A program made the position numbers and the translations under genes. A stretch of DNA of 64,000 nt from Sphingobacteriales bacterium 44-15 (lineage in GTDB: Bacteria > Bacteroidota > Bacteroidia > Chitinophagales > Chitinophagaceae): positions 142,010-206,009 of the forward strand of contig MKWG01000006.1 in the NCBI GenBank assembly GCA_001899685.1, written 5' to 3'. Positions 18,426 to 28,000 of this stretch are shown here, in pieces. Every line of letters starts with the position of its first letter. The first letter of the stretch is position 1. Below the pieces are notes generated by a model. It was not told where the DNA came from. It did not search any database and saw only the letters and a list, made by a program, of their open reading frames with translations.

Positions 18426-21400
18426 TTAGAAGGTAAGGCTCGCACCAAATACCAACTGCGTAGGTATGGTGTATGCGGCATTCTGATCGCCTGTTCGTTC
18501 AGGCAGGTTGAGTTGTTTATTGGCGACATACCCCAGGTTCTGACCGGTTACCGATAAAACCAACCCTGAAACCTTTGCTCTTTTCAGCAATGATGCCGGC
18601 AACGCATAGCTCAGCGTTACTTCCCTGAAAGCGAGGTAGCCTGAATTCACCCAAAACATGCTGCTGGGGCGGTCGAAATTTTTGGTATTGAGCTGGTCTG
18701 CCCAGGTATAACGCGGATATTTGGCATTGGGATTTTCAGGTGTCCAAGTATCTTTCACCGCATCGGTCATATTAAATTCACCCTGTGCGGATGCCAGCGA
18801 CCAGCCCTGCATAAAGTCGCGCTGTATATGCCCGAAAGCAAAATCAACACGTGCATACAGCGTAAAACCTTTCCATGCGGCTGTAGTGGAGAAGCCACCG
18901 GTCCAACGCGGGAGCTGTCTTCCAAGCGAGGTCATATCCCTGTAATCAATCGTATCATTTTTATCAATGTCCTTCCACTTCATATCGCCTAACTGCGTAG
19001 GGATATAATTTAAACCGGTACTGTTCAAATTATACTGATCTATCAGCTTCTGACTTGCTACCCGTTTCCCTGCCGATGAGTATGCCCACACCTGTCCCGC
19101 CGCGAGGTCGAGCTTATTATATTCTTCAAGATCTTTCTGCGTTCTGATAATACCATCACTTACAAAACCAAACACTTCGCCATATTCCTGTCCTTCCTGC
19201 AAACCTCCGACCCATATTATCCTTCCGCTTGCCGGATCGTATATCTGCTGACCTCCCTGGCGGTTATTGTCATTACCGTTATAAGGAAGCTTCAGCACTT
19301 TGTTTTTATTCCATGATGCATTGGCGCTTACTTCCCATGTGAGCTCCCTGTTACTGATGATCTTATAAGAAGCGCTCAGTTCCACACCACGGTTACGCAT
19401 ACTGCCATTATTGGTGCGTATTGATGTAATACCTGATGAAGTAGGTAATACTACATTTGCAATCTTATCATCAGTTATTCTATTGTAAAATGCTACAGAA
19501 GTGTTAATTCGGTTGTTAAGAAAGCCCATATCCGCACCAACTTCAGTGGTATTGGTTTTTTCCCATTTCAAATTGGGGTTTGCTATACCGGTTTGCAAAA
19601 AACCAATGCTGCCATTATATGCAGTTTGAGAACCGTAAGAGCCCTGTAATTCATATATACCTATACCATCGTTTGTACCAATACCAATATTACCGTTCTT
19701 ACCCCAGCTTGCACGCAGCTTCAGGTAAGACAACCAGTTGGATGTAGAAGCCATAAAACTTTCCTTATGCAGCATCCAGCCCACGGAAGCAGCAGGGAAT
19801 GTCCCAAACTGGTTATCACCGACCAGCCTTGAGTATCCATCTCGGCGAACCGTGAATGTAGCAAGGTATTTATCATTCCAGTCGTAGTTCAGCCTTCCAA
19901 AAGTTGAAATAATACGTTCTGTTGAGTGATAAGAATCTGTGCCGCGGGTCTGCGTTGTTGCATTATCAAGCGTAAGTGCAAGATCTTCAAAATCGTCCGT
20001 AGGCGCCAGTCTTCCGCTGGCCCCCATTCCTTTATTGGCAGCTTCATAATATTCAAAGCCAGCCATTGCCGCTATATTATGGACTTTAAAAAAGCTGGCA
20101 TTGTAGTTTAGTATCGCGTTATAAGTTTGACGTATAGTACGATCGAATGCTGCGGAGCTTGCCCGGTCTCTGTTCCATCCTGTGTTAGGGTTGGTAAGGC
20201 TCATGATACCTGTACGGAAGTCTTTATTGAAGCTCTCTGCAAACGACTCATCATACATCAAAACACCATTTACCCGCAGGTAAAGGTCATTGGTAAAATC
20301 TACCTGGAATGCCTGCCCCATAGTGAATTTATCGGATTGATTGCGGCGGATATATTTGTCAATATTTACGATAGGGTTCCCGTCGCTGGCATCACGTCCC
20401 AGTAGCAGTTCTCCTTTCGCATTGGTGCCACGCATGGTAGGCGGTGCGGAAAGCATTCTTCCCCAATAGTTCGCTTCGCCATTCTGAAGTGACTGGTCAC
20501 GCCAGTTGGCCCGGATATATTGCAGGCTACTTTCCGACTTTAACCAGCTTTTTATTTTATAATCTCCATTGAGGGTAAAATTCAGACGACGGTAAAAAGT
20601 TTTAAGCGATAAGCCATCTTCATCATAATAACCAAGATTGGCATAATAGCTTCCCCTGTCATTCCCCCCGGTCATACCTATATTATAATCCTGCAATAAA
20701 GATTTTTTGTATAAACCATAGTCGCCATAATTGAAATCTTTATAGATCAGGTCTGCATACGTTCCATTGGGATCATAGTTGCCGGCCGCATTGGTTGGCA
20801 CAGCATCCTTCATTGTTTTCCATGCGGGCTCATTCAGTAGTTCTTTGTTCACATCATCCAGGCGCATCACACTCCATATTGCCCGGGTATCGTAATTACC
20901 ATCTACAACATTCCCGTTGGCATCCTTATAAATATTTCCTGTTCCCCTTGGCCCTACAGCCGATAACGCTGAGTTGGATGCCACCGTACCGAAAGTGCCG
21001 TTGATGATGGCCTGCGCCACACCCATCCTCGACCATTTAATATAATCTTCCGCGCTCATAAAATCGTATGGAAGATTGAGATAATTGTAGCCGCGCTTTG
21101 CCTTGAGGTTAATAGACGCGCTGCCTGATTTACCTCTTTTTGAGGTGATCATTATTACACCGTTACTTGCCCTTGCTCCGTAGATGGCAGTTGCAGAGGC
21201 GTCCTTCAGGACTTCAATGCTCTGGATGTCTTCAGGGTTAATATCACTAAGTGAAGCGCGCACCTGGCCATCCATCACGATCAGCGGGCTGCCGGAACCA
21301 TCAAAATTGGTACCACCTCTCAATACAATATTGGGTAAAGAGCCGGGTCTGCCGGTAGTGGTAGATACTCTCAAACCAGGTATAGTCCCGGCTAAGGCCT

Positions 21401-21824
21401 GCGCGGGGTTGGAGCGCAGTCCCGACTGCAATACTTTAGTATCAAGGGTAGAAATAGAGGAGGTCACTTTGGAACGCTTAGCGGTGCCATAACCTACCAC
21501 TACTACTTCACCCAGGCTGCCCGATGTTCTTTCAAGAGAAACATTCATCACGGCACTATTGCTTACTGCAACTTCCTTTGTGTTGTAACCTGCGGAAGAA
21601 AAGACGATCACATCGCCTGTTTTGGCATTAATGCCGAAAGTGCCCGATTCATCCGTTTGGGCACCTCCTGTTTTTCCCTTAACTGAAATGCTGACACCAG
21701 GCATCGGAATATTGTCATCAGACGATACCACTTTGCCGGTAATCATTTTTTCCTGGGATTGGCTGACAAGGGAAACAGTCAGCAAGCAAGCTAAGAGCCA
21801 TACTCTCATAATTGCAGTGATCAT
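18426..21824 (-). CDS. SusC-family TonB-dependent transporter (NanO-like)
   Basis: An 1132-residue outer-membrane importer. A signal peptide (about residues 1-23) is followed by a carboxypeptidase-regulatory-like domain (GKVVSSDDNIPMPGVSISV), a TonB-box region (LGEVVVVGYG), a plug with IEVLKDASATAIYGARASNGV, and a 22-strand barrel ending VFGASLTF. It is paired with susD. Placement upstream of the sialic acid genes and divergent from a FadR-type regulator implies it imports sialic acid. Alternative start: Met6 (21809). An inverted repeat with a GT-N3-AC core lies 21-37 bases upstream of the start, placing this gene under probable control of the divergent regulator. Confidence 0.94.
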   Translation of the reverse strand: MITAIMRVWLLACLLTVSLVSQSQEKMITGKVVSSDDNIPMPGVSISVKGKTGGAQTDESGTFGINAKTGDVIVFSSAGYNTKEVAVSNSAVMNVSLERTSGSLGEVVVVGYGTAKRSKVTSSISTLDTKVLQSGLRSNPAQALAGTIPGLRVSTTTGRPGSLPNIVLRGGTNFDGSGSPLIVMDGQVRASLSDINPEDIQSIEVLKDASATAIYGARASNGVIMITSKRGKSGSASINLKAKRGYNYLNLPYDFMSAEDYIKWSRMGVAQAIINGTFGTVASNSALSAVGPRGTGNIYKDANGNVVDGNYDTRAIWSVMRLDDVNKELLNEPAWKTMKDAVPTNAAGNYDPNGTYADLIYKDFNYGDYGLYKKSLLQDYNIGMTGGNDRGSYYANLGYYDEDGLSLKTFYRRLNFTLNGDYKIKSWLKSESSLQYIRANWRDQSLQNGEANYWGRMLSAPPTMRGTNAKGELLLGRDASDGNPIVNIDKYIRRNQSDKFTMGQAFQVDFTNDLYLRVNGVLMYDESFAESFNKDFRTGIMSLTNPNTGWNRDRASSAAFDRTIRQTYNAILNYNASFFKVHNIAAMAGFEYYEAANKGMGASGRLAPTDDFEDLALTLDNATTQTRGTDSYHSTERIISTFGRLNYDWNDKYLATFTVRRDGYSRLVGDNQFGTFPAASVGWMLHKESFMASTSNWLSYLKLRASWGKNGNIGIGTNDGIGIYELQGSYGSQTAYNGSIGFLQTGIANPNLKWEKTNTTEVGADMGFLNNRINTSVAFYNRITDDKIANVVLPTSSGITSIRTNNGSMRNRGVELSASYKIISNRELTWEVSANASWNKNKVLKLPYNGNDNNRQGGQQIYDPASGRIIWVGGLQEGQEYGEVFGFVSDGIIRTQKDLEEYNKLDLAAGQVWAYSSAGKRVASQKLIDQYNLNSTGLNYIPTQLGDMKWKDIDKNDTIDYRDMTSLGRQLPRWTGGFSTTAAWKGFTLYARVDFAFGHIQRDFMQGWSLASAQGEFNMTDAVKDTWTPENPNAKYPRYTWADQLNTKNFDRPSSMFWVNSGYLAFREVTLSYALPASLLKRAKVSGLVLSVTGQNLGYVANKQLNLPERTGDQNAAYTIPTQLVFGASLTF

Positions 21825-21844
21825 TGTTGAAAATTTTATTTTGT

Positions 21845-21861
21845 ATTATGTATGACATAAT
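21845..21861. promoter_or_regulatory. Inverted repeat with GT-N3-AC core, candidate FadR/GntR operator
   Basis: ATTATGT-ATG-ACATAAT is a perfect 7-bp inverted repeat with a 3-base spacer in the gap between susC and the divergent regulator. The GT-N3-AC core is the one typical of FadR-subfamily GntR repressors. It lies 21 bases upstream of the susC ATG and about 116 bases from the regulator start, well placed to control both. Confidence 0.5.
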
Positions 21862-21873
21862 GAAATTATAAAC

Positions 21874-21881
21874 TAAATTTG
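21874..21881 (+). promoter_or_regulatory. Possible -7 box for the FadR-like regulator
   Basis: TAAATTTG matches TAnnTTTG on the plus strand, 96 bases upstream of the regulator start and just beyond the candidate operator. The region is very AT-rich, so a chance match is possible. Confidence 0.3.
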
Positions 21882-21977
21882 TATTACCAAAAAATTTTTG
21901 CAGATTGTGAGAAAAAATTTAATCAAATAATATATATGATTAGCTAATAATAAATTATATATTATAAATAATAAATC

Positions 21978-22688
21978 ATGGTTGATGAAGCTTTAAAAAC
22001 CGAATTAAAACTGGTGGACACAAGCTCGCTGGTGGACAAAGTAGTGGAGCGTTTGGTGGATCTGCTCCAGCAAAAAAAGCTGAAAGTAGGAGATTCTATT
22101 CCGAAAGAACTTGAGCTGGTAGAAACCCTGGGCGTAAGTCGTACGGTAATACGTGAAGCGTTGACAAGATTGAAGATGATGGGGCTGATAGAAACCAAAA
22201 AGAAAAAAGGGTCTGTAATTACCAGCCCCGATCTGTTTGGTATTATGAGCAGAAGCATGAACCCTCATGTGCTTGACCAAACCACACTTAAGGAAATATT
22301 TGAAATAAGACTTGTGCTGGAGATCGGGATGGCTGATTTTCTTTTTCACCGTATTACTAAAGAAGACATTAAAGAACTGAGAGAAATTGTGAGCGATGAA
22401 CCCCCTGTAACGCAACACTATTTATTCAACATAGACCATGAGATACGCTTTCATGGAAAGCTATACGAGATCACAGGTAATGAAGCATTAAAAAAGTTTC
22501 AGAAAATGTTGCTGCCGGTTTTTGATTATGTGCACAACAGCAGTCATTTATTAAAAGAACCTCCTCCGTTCAAAACCTTTGTATCCCACACCCAGCTGGT
22601 AGACATACTGGAGCATGGCACGCCCGAAGAGTTTCGCAATGGCATGAGGGCGCACCTGGAAAATCATTTTGCGAGATTGTTTGCATAG
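21978..22688 (+). CDS. FadR-subfamily GntR transcriptional regulator (NanR-like)
   Basis: A 236-residue DNA-binding repressor. Residues about 15-85 form the GntR winged helix (LVDKVVERLVDLL, then GDSIPKELELVETLGVSRTVIREAL, then GLIETKKKKGSVI). Residues about 95-230 form an all-helical FCD ligand domain with metal-ligand-type residues (EIRLVLE, DHEIRFH, HTQLVDIL, HLENHF). It is divergent from susC across a 153-bp gap that contains a candidate operator. By position it probably senses sialic acid or a breakdown product and represses the SusC/D and catabolic genes. The effector is inferred from context, not visible in the sequence. Confidence 0.9.
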   Translation: MVDEALKTELKLVDTSSLVDKVVERLVDLLQQKKLKVGDSIPKELELVETLGVSRTVIREALTRLKMMGLIETKKKKGSVITSPDLFGIMSRSMNPHVLDQTTLKEIFEIRLVLEIGMADFLFHRITKEDIKELREIVSDEPPVTQHYLFNIDHEIRFHGKLYEITGNEALKKFQKMLLPVFDYVHNSSHLLKEPPPFKTFVSHTQLVDILEHGTPEEFRNGMRAHLENHFARLFA

Positions 22689-22941
22689 AACGGATCATCT
22701 TATGCCACGATAAACATGTCATCAAAAATTTTATGTAATGGGGACTTCCTTTACGAACAATTTTGGATTTGCTTTCCCCCATGTTTACCGATATTTTACA
22801 CCACGAAGACCAGCCCCTTACCTGAGAAATATTCAGTATGACAGATAATGGTATCAGTGCAGTAGGGGGCTTTTAAAGAATGCCACACAGAAGATAAACA
22901 ACAGAGCGCGGAAGTTGAAAATGACAGGAGAGCCCCCAATG

Positions 22942-23454
22942 CTATCGTGAAATTTTAGCGAGTACCTGATCTCTGCGATTCGATAAAATACCGCTTACTT
23001 CAATCACCTCTATACCCAAATCCCCAATCCAGTCATATAACAAATCATTAACCAGTCCTCTAAGTTTTGGCTGATCTGTCTGATGACCGGATATCGGCTC
23101 TGACGCTTCTATAGGAACAAATACCAGCAGGTCAATTCCAGTAATTATTGTTTGAGCTGTATCAAATAGTAATTGAATATTCCTGCCTGGATCAATAACA
23201 TGCAAATAGGCTAAGATATCAACAACACATCTGTCAAATATCACATTGCTTTCGCTTTTGGAAACCAGTTTGACTGAACAATTAAACTGTTCAATAAAAT
23301 CCCCGACATCAGGAATTTCTGAAAATTCATACCCTGAGGCTTCCAATTGATAATATGGCTCTATTTCGAGTGTATACCCAGGAAGGTGTTCCAGAAGTGC
23401 TTCCGCCAATGTCGTTTTGCCGACCTTATGAGCGCCAACTATCGCAATTCTCAT
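22942..23454 (-). CDS. Small P-loop ATPase (AAA_28/NadR-kinase-like)
   Basis: A 170-residue P-loop NTPase with Walker A GAHKVGKTT (G7 to T15) and a hydrophobic strand plus acidic residues in NVIFDRCVVDILAY that serve as a Walker B-like segment. It looks like the AAA_28 family of small nucleotide or nucleoside kinase-like ATPases; the substrate is unknown. There is no signal peptide. It is a lone minus-strand gene: tRNA-Lys lies upstream on the same strand, with a hairpin terminator between, and a TAnnTTTG -7 box (23480-23487) lies 25 bases from its ATG. The 250-bp gap 22689-22941 downstream shows no gene or repeat. Confidence 0.75.
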   Translation of the reverse strand: MRIAIVGAHKVGKTTLAEALLEHLPGYTLEIEPYYQLEASGYEFSEIPDVGDFIEQFNCSVKLVSKSESNVIFDRCVVDILAYLHVIDPGRNIQLLFDTAQTIITGIDLLVFVPIEASEPISGHQTDQPKLRGLVNDLLYDWIGDLGIEVIEVSGILSNRRDQVLAKISR

Positions 23455-23479
23455 ATTTCAGTTCGATTTGTGGAAACGA

Positions 23480-23487
23480 CAAAAATA
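23480..23487 (-). promoter_or_regulatory. -7 promoter box for the small ATPase gene
   Basis: The minus strand reads TATTTTTG, matching TAnnTTTG, 25 bases upstream of the ATPase ATG. It coincides with the T-rich tail of the terminator that follows tRNA-Lys. Confidence 0.45.
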
Positions 23488-23521
23488 AAACAGGCTCGCG
23501 AATGCGAACCTGTTTTATTTT
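23482..23521 (-). terminator. Rho-independent terminator after tRNA-Lys
   Basis: A 13-bp perfect arm (23482-23494 with 23509-23521) continues after one C-A mismatch into four more pairs around a GAAT loop. The minus-strand copy ends in TTTTATTTTTG. It begins two bases beyond the tRNA 3' end, so it ends the tRNA transcript. Confidence 0.85.
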
Positions 23522-23522
23522 G

Positions 23523-23595
23523 TGATCCCGCTGGGACTCGAACCCAGGGCCCTAACATTAAAAGTGTTATGCTCTACCAACTGAGCTACGGAATC
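23523..23595 (-). tRNA. tRNA-Lys (anticodon TTT)
   Basis: A 73-base cloverleaf on the minus strand: acceptor GATTCCG pairs with CGGGATC (one G-T), D arm GCTC/GAGC, anticodon arm TAACA/TGTTA around loop CTTTTAA with anticodon TTT, a GGGCC variable segment, and T arm CTGGG/CCCAG with loop TTCGAGT. The CCA end is not encoded (the genomic sequence after the discriminator A is CA). Confidence 0.96.
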
Positions 23596-23777
23596 TTTCC
23601 AATCAAAAACCAGTTTAATTATCCATTGGATAATTATCCGCTCCTTTTTTGGGAGTGCAAAAATAAGGGAAAAACCTATCCCGCCAAACTTTAAAAAAAA
23701 TCTTGTAATAAACCATTTATCGCGGAATTATAACACTTCATCCCAGGTCCTCAACAGGTATTACGGATACAGTCTCT

Positions 23778-23785
23778 TATTTTTG
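23778..23785 (+). promoter_or_regulatory. -7 promoter box for the SAM hydrolase-type gene
   Basis: TATTTTTG matches TAnnTTTG and lies 25 bases before the ATG at 23811. Between the tRNA and this box (23596-23777) there is no other feature. Confidence 0.5.
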
Positions 23786-23810
23786 CAAAATTATACTTAC
23801 ATCACCCGGC

Positions 23811-24629
23811 ATGCCCCTTATTACACTTACATCAGATATCGGTCAAAAAGATTATCTGGCAGGAGCCATTAAGGGACAATTGCTGCAAACCGTTCCGGCG
23901 TGCACTATAATTGACATCAGCCATGATCTTACACCATTCAATTATCCGCAGGCAGCTTATGTATGCCGGAATGCTATTAAAAATTTCCCGGATTACAGCT
24001 TTCATATTGTGCTTATAAATCTTTTTGACAACAAAAGCAGCCATCTCCTGCTGGCTTTCCATAACCAGCAATACATTATCTGTGCCGACAATGGGCTGCT
24101 TACTATGATCGCTGAAGAAAAACCAGGGATCATTGTGGGCATACCAATGCATAAACCTTCTGCTTCCAATGCTTTATTGACTACACGCATCATCGGGCAG
24201 ACAATACAGGCAGTAGCCGATGGTGAAAGCCTGCACAAAATAGGGATACCCGATATGGACATTGTTGAGAAAAATCCCCTCCTTCCCATGCTGGGCGAAA
24301 ACTGGATTGAAGGGCAGATCATTTTTATTGATCACTTTGAGAATGTGGTGGTCAATATCACCAGGGAAGCTTTTGAGGCACAGCGCAAAGGCAGGAAGTT
24401 TTCCATAGCTTTCAAGCGGGACGAAATAATTGATAAGATCAGCGACACATATACGGATGTGCCGGAAGGAGAAAAGCTGGCGCTCTTCAATTCCGCAGGA
24501 TATCTTGAGATCGCTATCAATAAAGGGAATGCTGCCGGCTTACTTGGGCTACAGGGGTTTTCGGAACGGCAATCCTCGCATATCCAAAACCGTTTATTTT
24601 ATCAAACCATCCGTGTGTATTTTGAATAG
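23811..24629 (+). CDS. S-adenosyl-L-methionine hydroxide adenosyltransferase (DUF62 family)
   Basis: A 272-residue cytosolic enzyme of the SAM hydroxide adenosyltransferase/DUF62 family, which hydrolyses SAM to adenosine and methionine; fluorinases are distant relatives. The N-terminal TLTSDIGQKDYLAGAIKG segment holds the conserved Asp, IIDISHDLTPFN is the second core segment, and CADNGLLT and the C-terminal FIDHFENVVVNI block are also family marks. Length is normal. It is followed one base later by a DUF2905 gene, so the two form a unit. Its cellular purpose is not settled for this family. Confidence 0.9.
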   Translation: MPLITLTSDIGQKDYLAGAIKGQLLQTVPACTIIDISHDLTPFNYPQAAYVCRNAIKNFPDYSFHIVLINLFDNKSSHLLLAFHNQQYIICADNGLLTMIAEEKPGIIVGIPMHKPSASNALLTTRIIGQTIQAVADGESLHKIGIPDMDIVEKNPLLPMLGENWIEGQIIFIDHFENVVVNITREAFEAQRKGRKFSIAFKRDEIIDKISDTYTDVPEGEKLALFNSAGYLEIAINKGNAAGLLGLQGFSERQSSHIQNRLFYQTIRVYFE

Positions 24630-24630
24630 T

Positions 24631-24852
24631 ATGAATGAGGGAACAGGAAAATATATTATCATTACCGGAATGATACTGGTGGCAGTAGGTTTCATCATAT
24701 ATTTCTTTCATGACAAACTATCCTGGCTGGGAAAGCTGCCCGGCGATATCAGGATTGAAAGAGAAAATTTCCGTTTCTATTTTCCCATTACTACCATGGT
24801 ATTACTGAGCATTATTTTCAGCCTTGCACTATGGCTCTTCAGGAAGCTATGA
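24631..24852 (+). CDS. DUF2905 two-helix membrane protein
   Basis: A 73-residue inner-membrane protein. The start at 24631 (MNEGTGKY) is one base after the stop of the preceding gene; the longer frame from 24430 merely overlaps that gene. Two hydrophobic helices flank the family signature LSWLGKLPGDIRIERENFRFYFPITT, whose short GKLPGDI core is seen in all DUF2905 proteins. Function is unknown. A strong hairpin terminator follows 65 bases downstream. Confidence 0.88.
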   Translation: MNEGTGKYIIITGMILVAVGFIIYFFHDKLSWLGKLPGDIRIERENFRFYFPITTMVLLSIIFSLALWLFRKL

Positions 24853-24917
24853 CGAGATAATTACACTTATACCTTACCGGTCTTTATATTATCTGCCTAT
24901 ACAGGGTAATTCAAAAG

Positions 24918-24953
24918 AAAACCCGTTAAATGTTCTCGCATTTAACGGGTTTT
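24918..24953. terminator. Bidirectional terminator between convergent genes
   Basis: A perfect 15-bp stem (24918-24932 with 24939-24953), AAAACCCGTTAAATG and its complement, with a 6-base loop, is followed on the plus strand by GATTTTTA. It separates the DUF2905 gene (plus) from the large T9SS esterase (minus). Confidence 0.9.
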
Positions 24954-25000
24954 GATTTTTAACGCTTCAGATCATGCAGTAACAAAACAAATATATGTTC

Positions 25001-28000
25001 TTATCTTGTTTTAAGTATACGTACAGGAGGTAATGTTTCACCTTCCAGCCCCAGTACCTGAATGATATATATTCCCGGGGCAAGATTCCTGCTGTTCAAT
25101 CCGGGAGACTGTTGCGATATGCCCTGAGGAACATTACTAAGCTCCTTAAGCGCCACAACTTTACCAGATATATCTGTTACCCTGATAACAACCTTAGGCG
25201 TATTCTTTGCCAGGCTCAATTTTATCAGCACATCATCCCTGAACGGATTGGGATACACACTCACTTTGCTCTTCTGCAAGCCGCTGTTATTATCGGCTAC
25301 ATCTGCAGTTGGTGTTACGGCTGAACCATTGTTTTCCCTGAACACCGGGCCCGCTGCCCCGTCAATGGGATCTGAAGGTCTCTTTCCACCGGAGATGATC
25401 AGTCCATTCAGATAGCCAAAATTATTATCCTCTCCGCTAATTGTTATTACTACTTCTCCATTCTCATCCGGGATCACATTATCAATGGAAACCGTCCGGG
25501 TTGTATTTGCTGTAGTATTCAGCTTCACTTTCCTGCCATTGATGGAATACCCTGATATTCTCATATCATTAGGGTTAGTGAGGTCTGGCAGCCTGCTGGC
25601 AAAAAACCTGAAACTATAGCTTGCGTTGTGAGCTAATCCGCTAAACTTAAGGGTGGCAGAACCAGATATATCTATCCACCATATGCTTCTCATTACATTA
25701 TCAGGGACAACGCCTGAGTTATTTCCGGTATTCATTCCGGAGGTATTTACCGAGCTAAACCCTGCGCCAACAGTCATGCTTATACCGGAAAGTGCATTCT
25801 GGTCAGTATAAAAATTCTGGTATACTGCGCTCTCTTCCGGAGCAGCGTTCGTATTATTCCAGGGAAGACCTGCGGGATTATCCCCGTTGAAGTTGATGAA
25901 AACAGAATATGCAAAAGTTGATGCAGATATTGTCACACTATATGGAGATTCATTCGGTGATAAAACCGCTTTCAACTTGTAAAAGTATTCTGTGTTGCTT
26001 TGCAATCCCCCATCAGTATAAGTATTTCCGGAAACCGTAGCAACAGGGGTATAAGTGCCATTTGCTGAAGTAGAACGGTATATTGTTACATTTCCGCCGT
26101 TTATCCGGTTATTCCATATCAGGTTAATAGCATCTTTAGCTGCTCCGGAAGCCTTGAAATTGTCCGGAGCTAATAAAGATGTGTTGGCTGTGTACGACTG
26201 AATAACCATTGCATTCAGGTAAGCGCCCACAGAGCTGCTTCCTCTGGTAACAGTAAAGGTTATAGAACCATCCGATGCAGGTGTAATGTCGTTGATCTGA
26301 ACAGTTGTATCAGTATTATTAGCAGCATTTACAGATACGGTCTTACTGTCCGCTGCAAACACAGTGGTTCTGTTGTCGTATGCGGTAATGCCGCTCATAA
26401 ATACAAGATTATACCTTGCATTCGGATCAGTAGAAAGCCCGGTTATCTTTACAGTTTTAACTCCCGCACTGGTTTCACCGTAGTAAGTCTGTAAAACGGT
26501 ATCCCGGTAAGCACCTGAATTGTTCCCGCTGACAGCTCCATTAGTGCCGCTGACAGCCCATGCATTTACCAGCGTTATACCAACCGGGGTAACAACTCCC
26601 GTATCATTCTTTAAGCCGGTTATGGAAGCATTTGCAGCAGGAAATTTATTAAAATTATTCCATATTCCGTCTGCAGGACCTACTGCATTAAAATTGACAT
26701 ATAATGAAGTAATCTTAGTATCTGTCACATATACTTTTACCACCGATGTGGTAGAAGCACCGTAACTATCAGTAGCTGTTACGGTAACATCAAATGCGCC
26801 GATATTGCCGGCTTTGGGAGCAAGATGAAGCGTACCGGTCATATTACCTTTGTCGGTAAATGTTGCAAAAGAAGGCAAATTGGTCGCAACCAGCTTAACT
26901 ATATCTGAAGGATCATCTGATGCCTGAATAGTAGCATCCAGTGTTTGCGCTGTTTTAATAAGCACTTCTTTAGTAACCAAAACAGGCGTTTTATTAGGCA
27001 CAACTACTTTAATTACATCTGTATTAGTAGCCCCGGCGCTGTTTTTACTTCTGACCATATAATAATATGTCTTGTTCCCCTGTACGGTATTATCTGTATA
27101 TGATGCGCTGGTTCCATTGTTAGCGCCCGGGTTTAAGAGGGTATATGGTCCCTGAAGAACATTAGACCTGTACACTTCATGAGCAGTTACAACAGACGTA
27201 GTATTAGTCCATGTCAGCAGTACAGCGTCATCCTGAAATTTGCCGGCAAAATTGCCAACCTTACCCGGGGGAGCTGAGCTGGCAGAAACGCCGGTAGAAA
27301 TCACCACCGAATTAAGGTAATAACCACTTGATCCATTTGTTGAAGCTCTTGACAAATTTACTACTACAATGCCGCCTGTAATGGGTGTAACATCCGAAAT
27401 TGTTATAGTATTCTGAGTATTCTGATTACTGTTAATAGTTTTAGATGTTCCATTAATAGTCAACTGGGTAGATACATCGGCAGAAGCATTAGAATAATTA
27501 AAACTACCCAAAAAAGTAAAACTATATTTTTTATTCTGGTTTAACCCTGTAAAGGTCATCGTGTAATTTTCATTATACGGGAACCAATAGCCGCCACTTA
27601 ACACCGCGTCCGGATAAATACCCGAATTGTTGCCGGTTGTCATTCCCGAATAACTAGCTGCAATAGGCGGTTTACTGGAGGATACAGCGCTAAAGCTGAA
27701 CTGTATCCCTGTACCGTTGCCATTTTCGTCTTTGAGACCAGGAGCAGCGGTAGCCGGGTAACTGGTTCCAAGCGCCAGCACTTTCCCTACTGAATTCCAT
27801 TTTCCGCCAGGAGTATACATGGAGTTAACACTCGGCGAGAGGTTGACATATACGGTTTGCGTAGTTACAGGGTTTACTGTAATGGTAAATGCAAGTGTAT
27901 CCCTCCCCATTTTACCATCGTCTGCTTTTGCAATTACAGTATATGTACCCGCACTTCCCGAAAGAGGGGACAGTGTAAGCACAGCTGTTTGGTTATTAGG

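Noticed and set aside
24430-24630. Long N-terminal extension of the DUF2905 protein
   Set aside because: It overlaps the SAM hydrolase-type gene; DUF2905 proteins begin at the Met at 24631.
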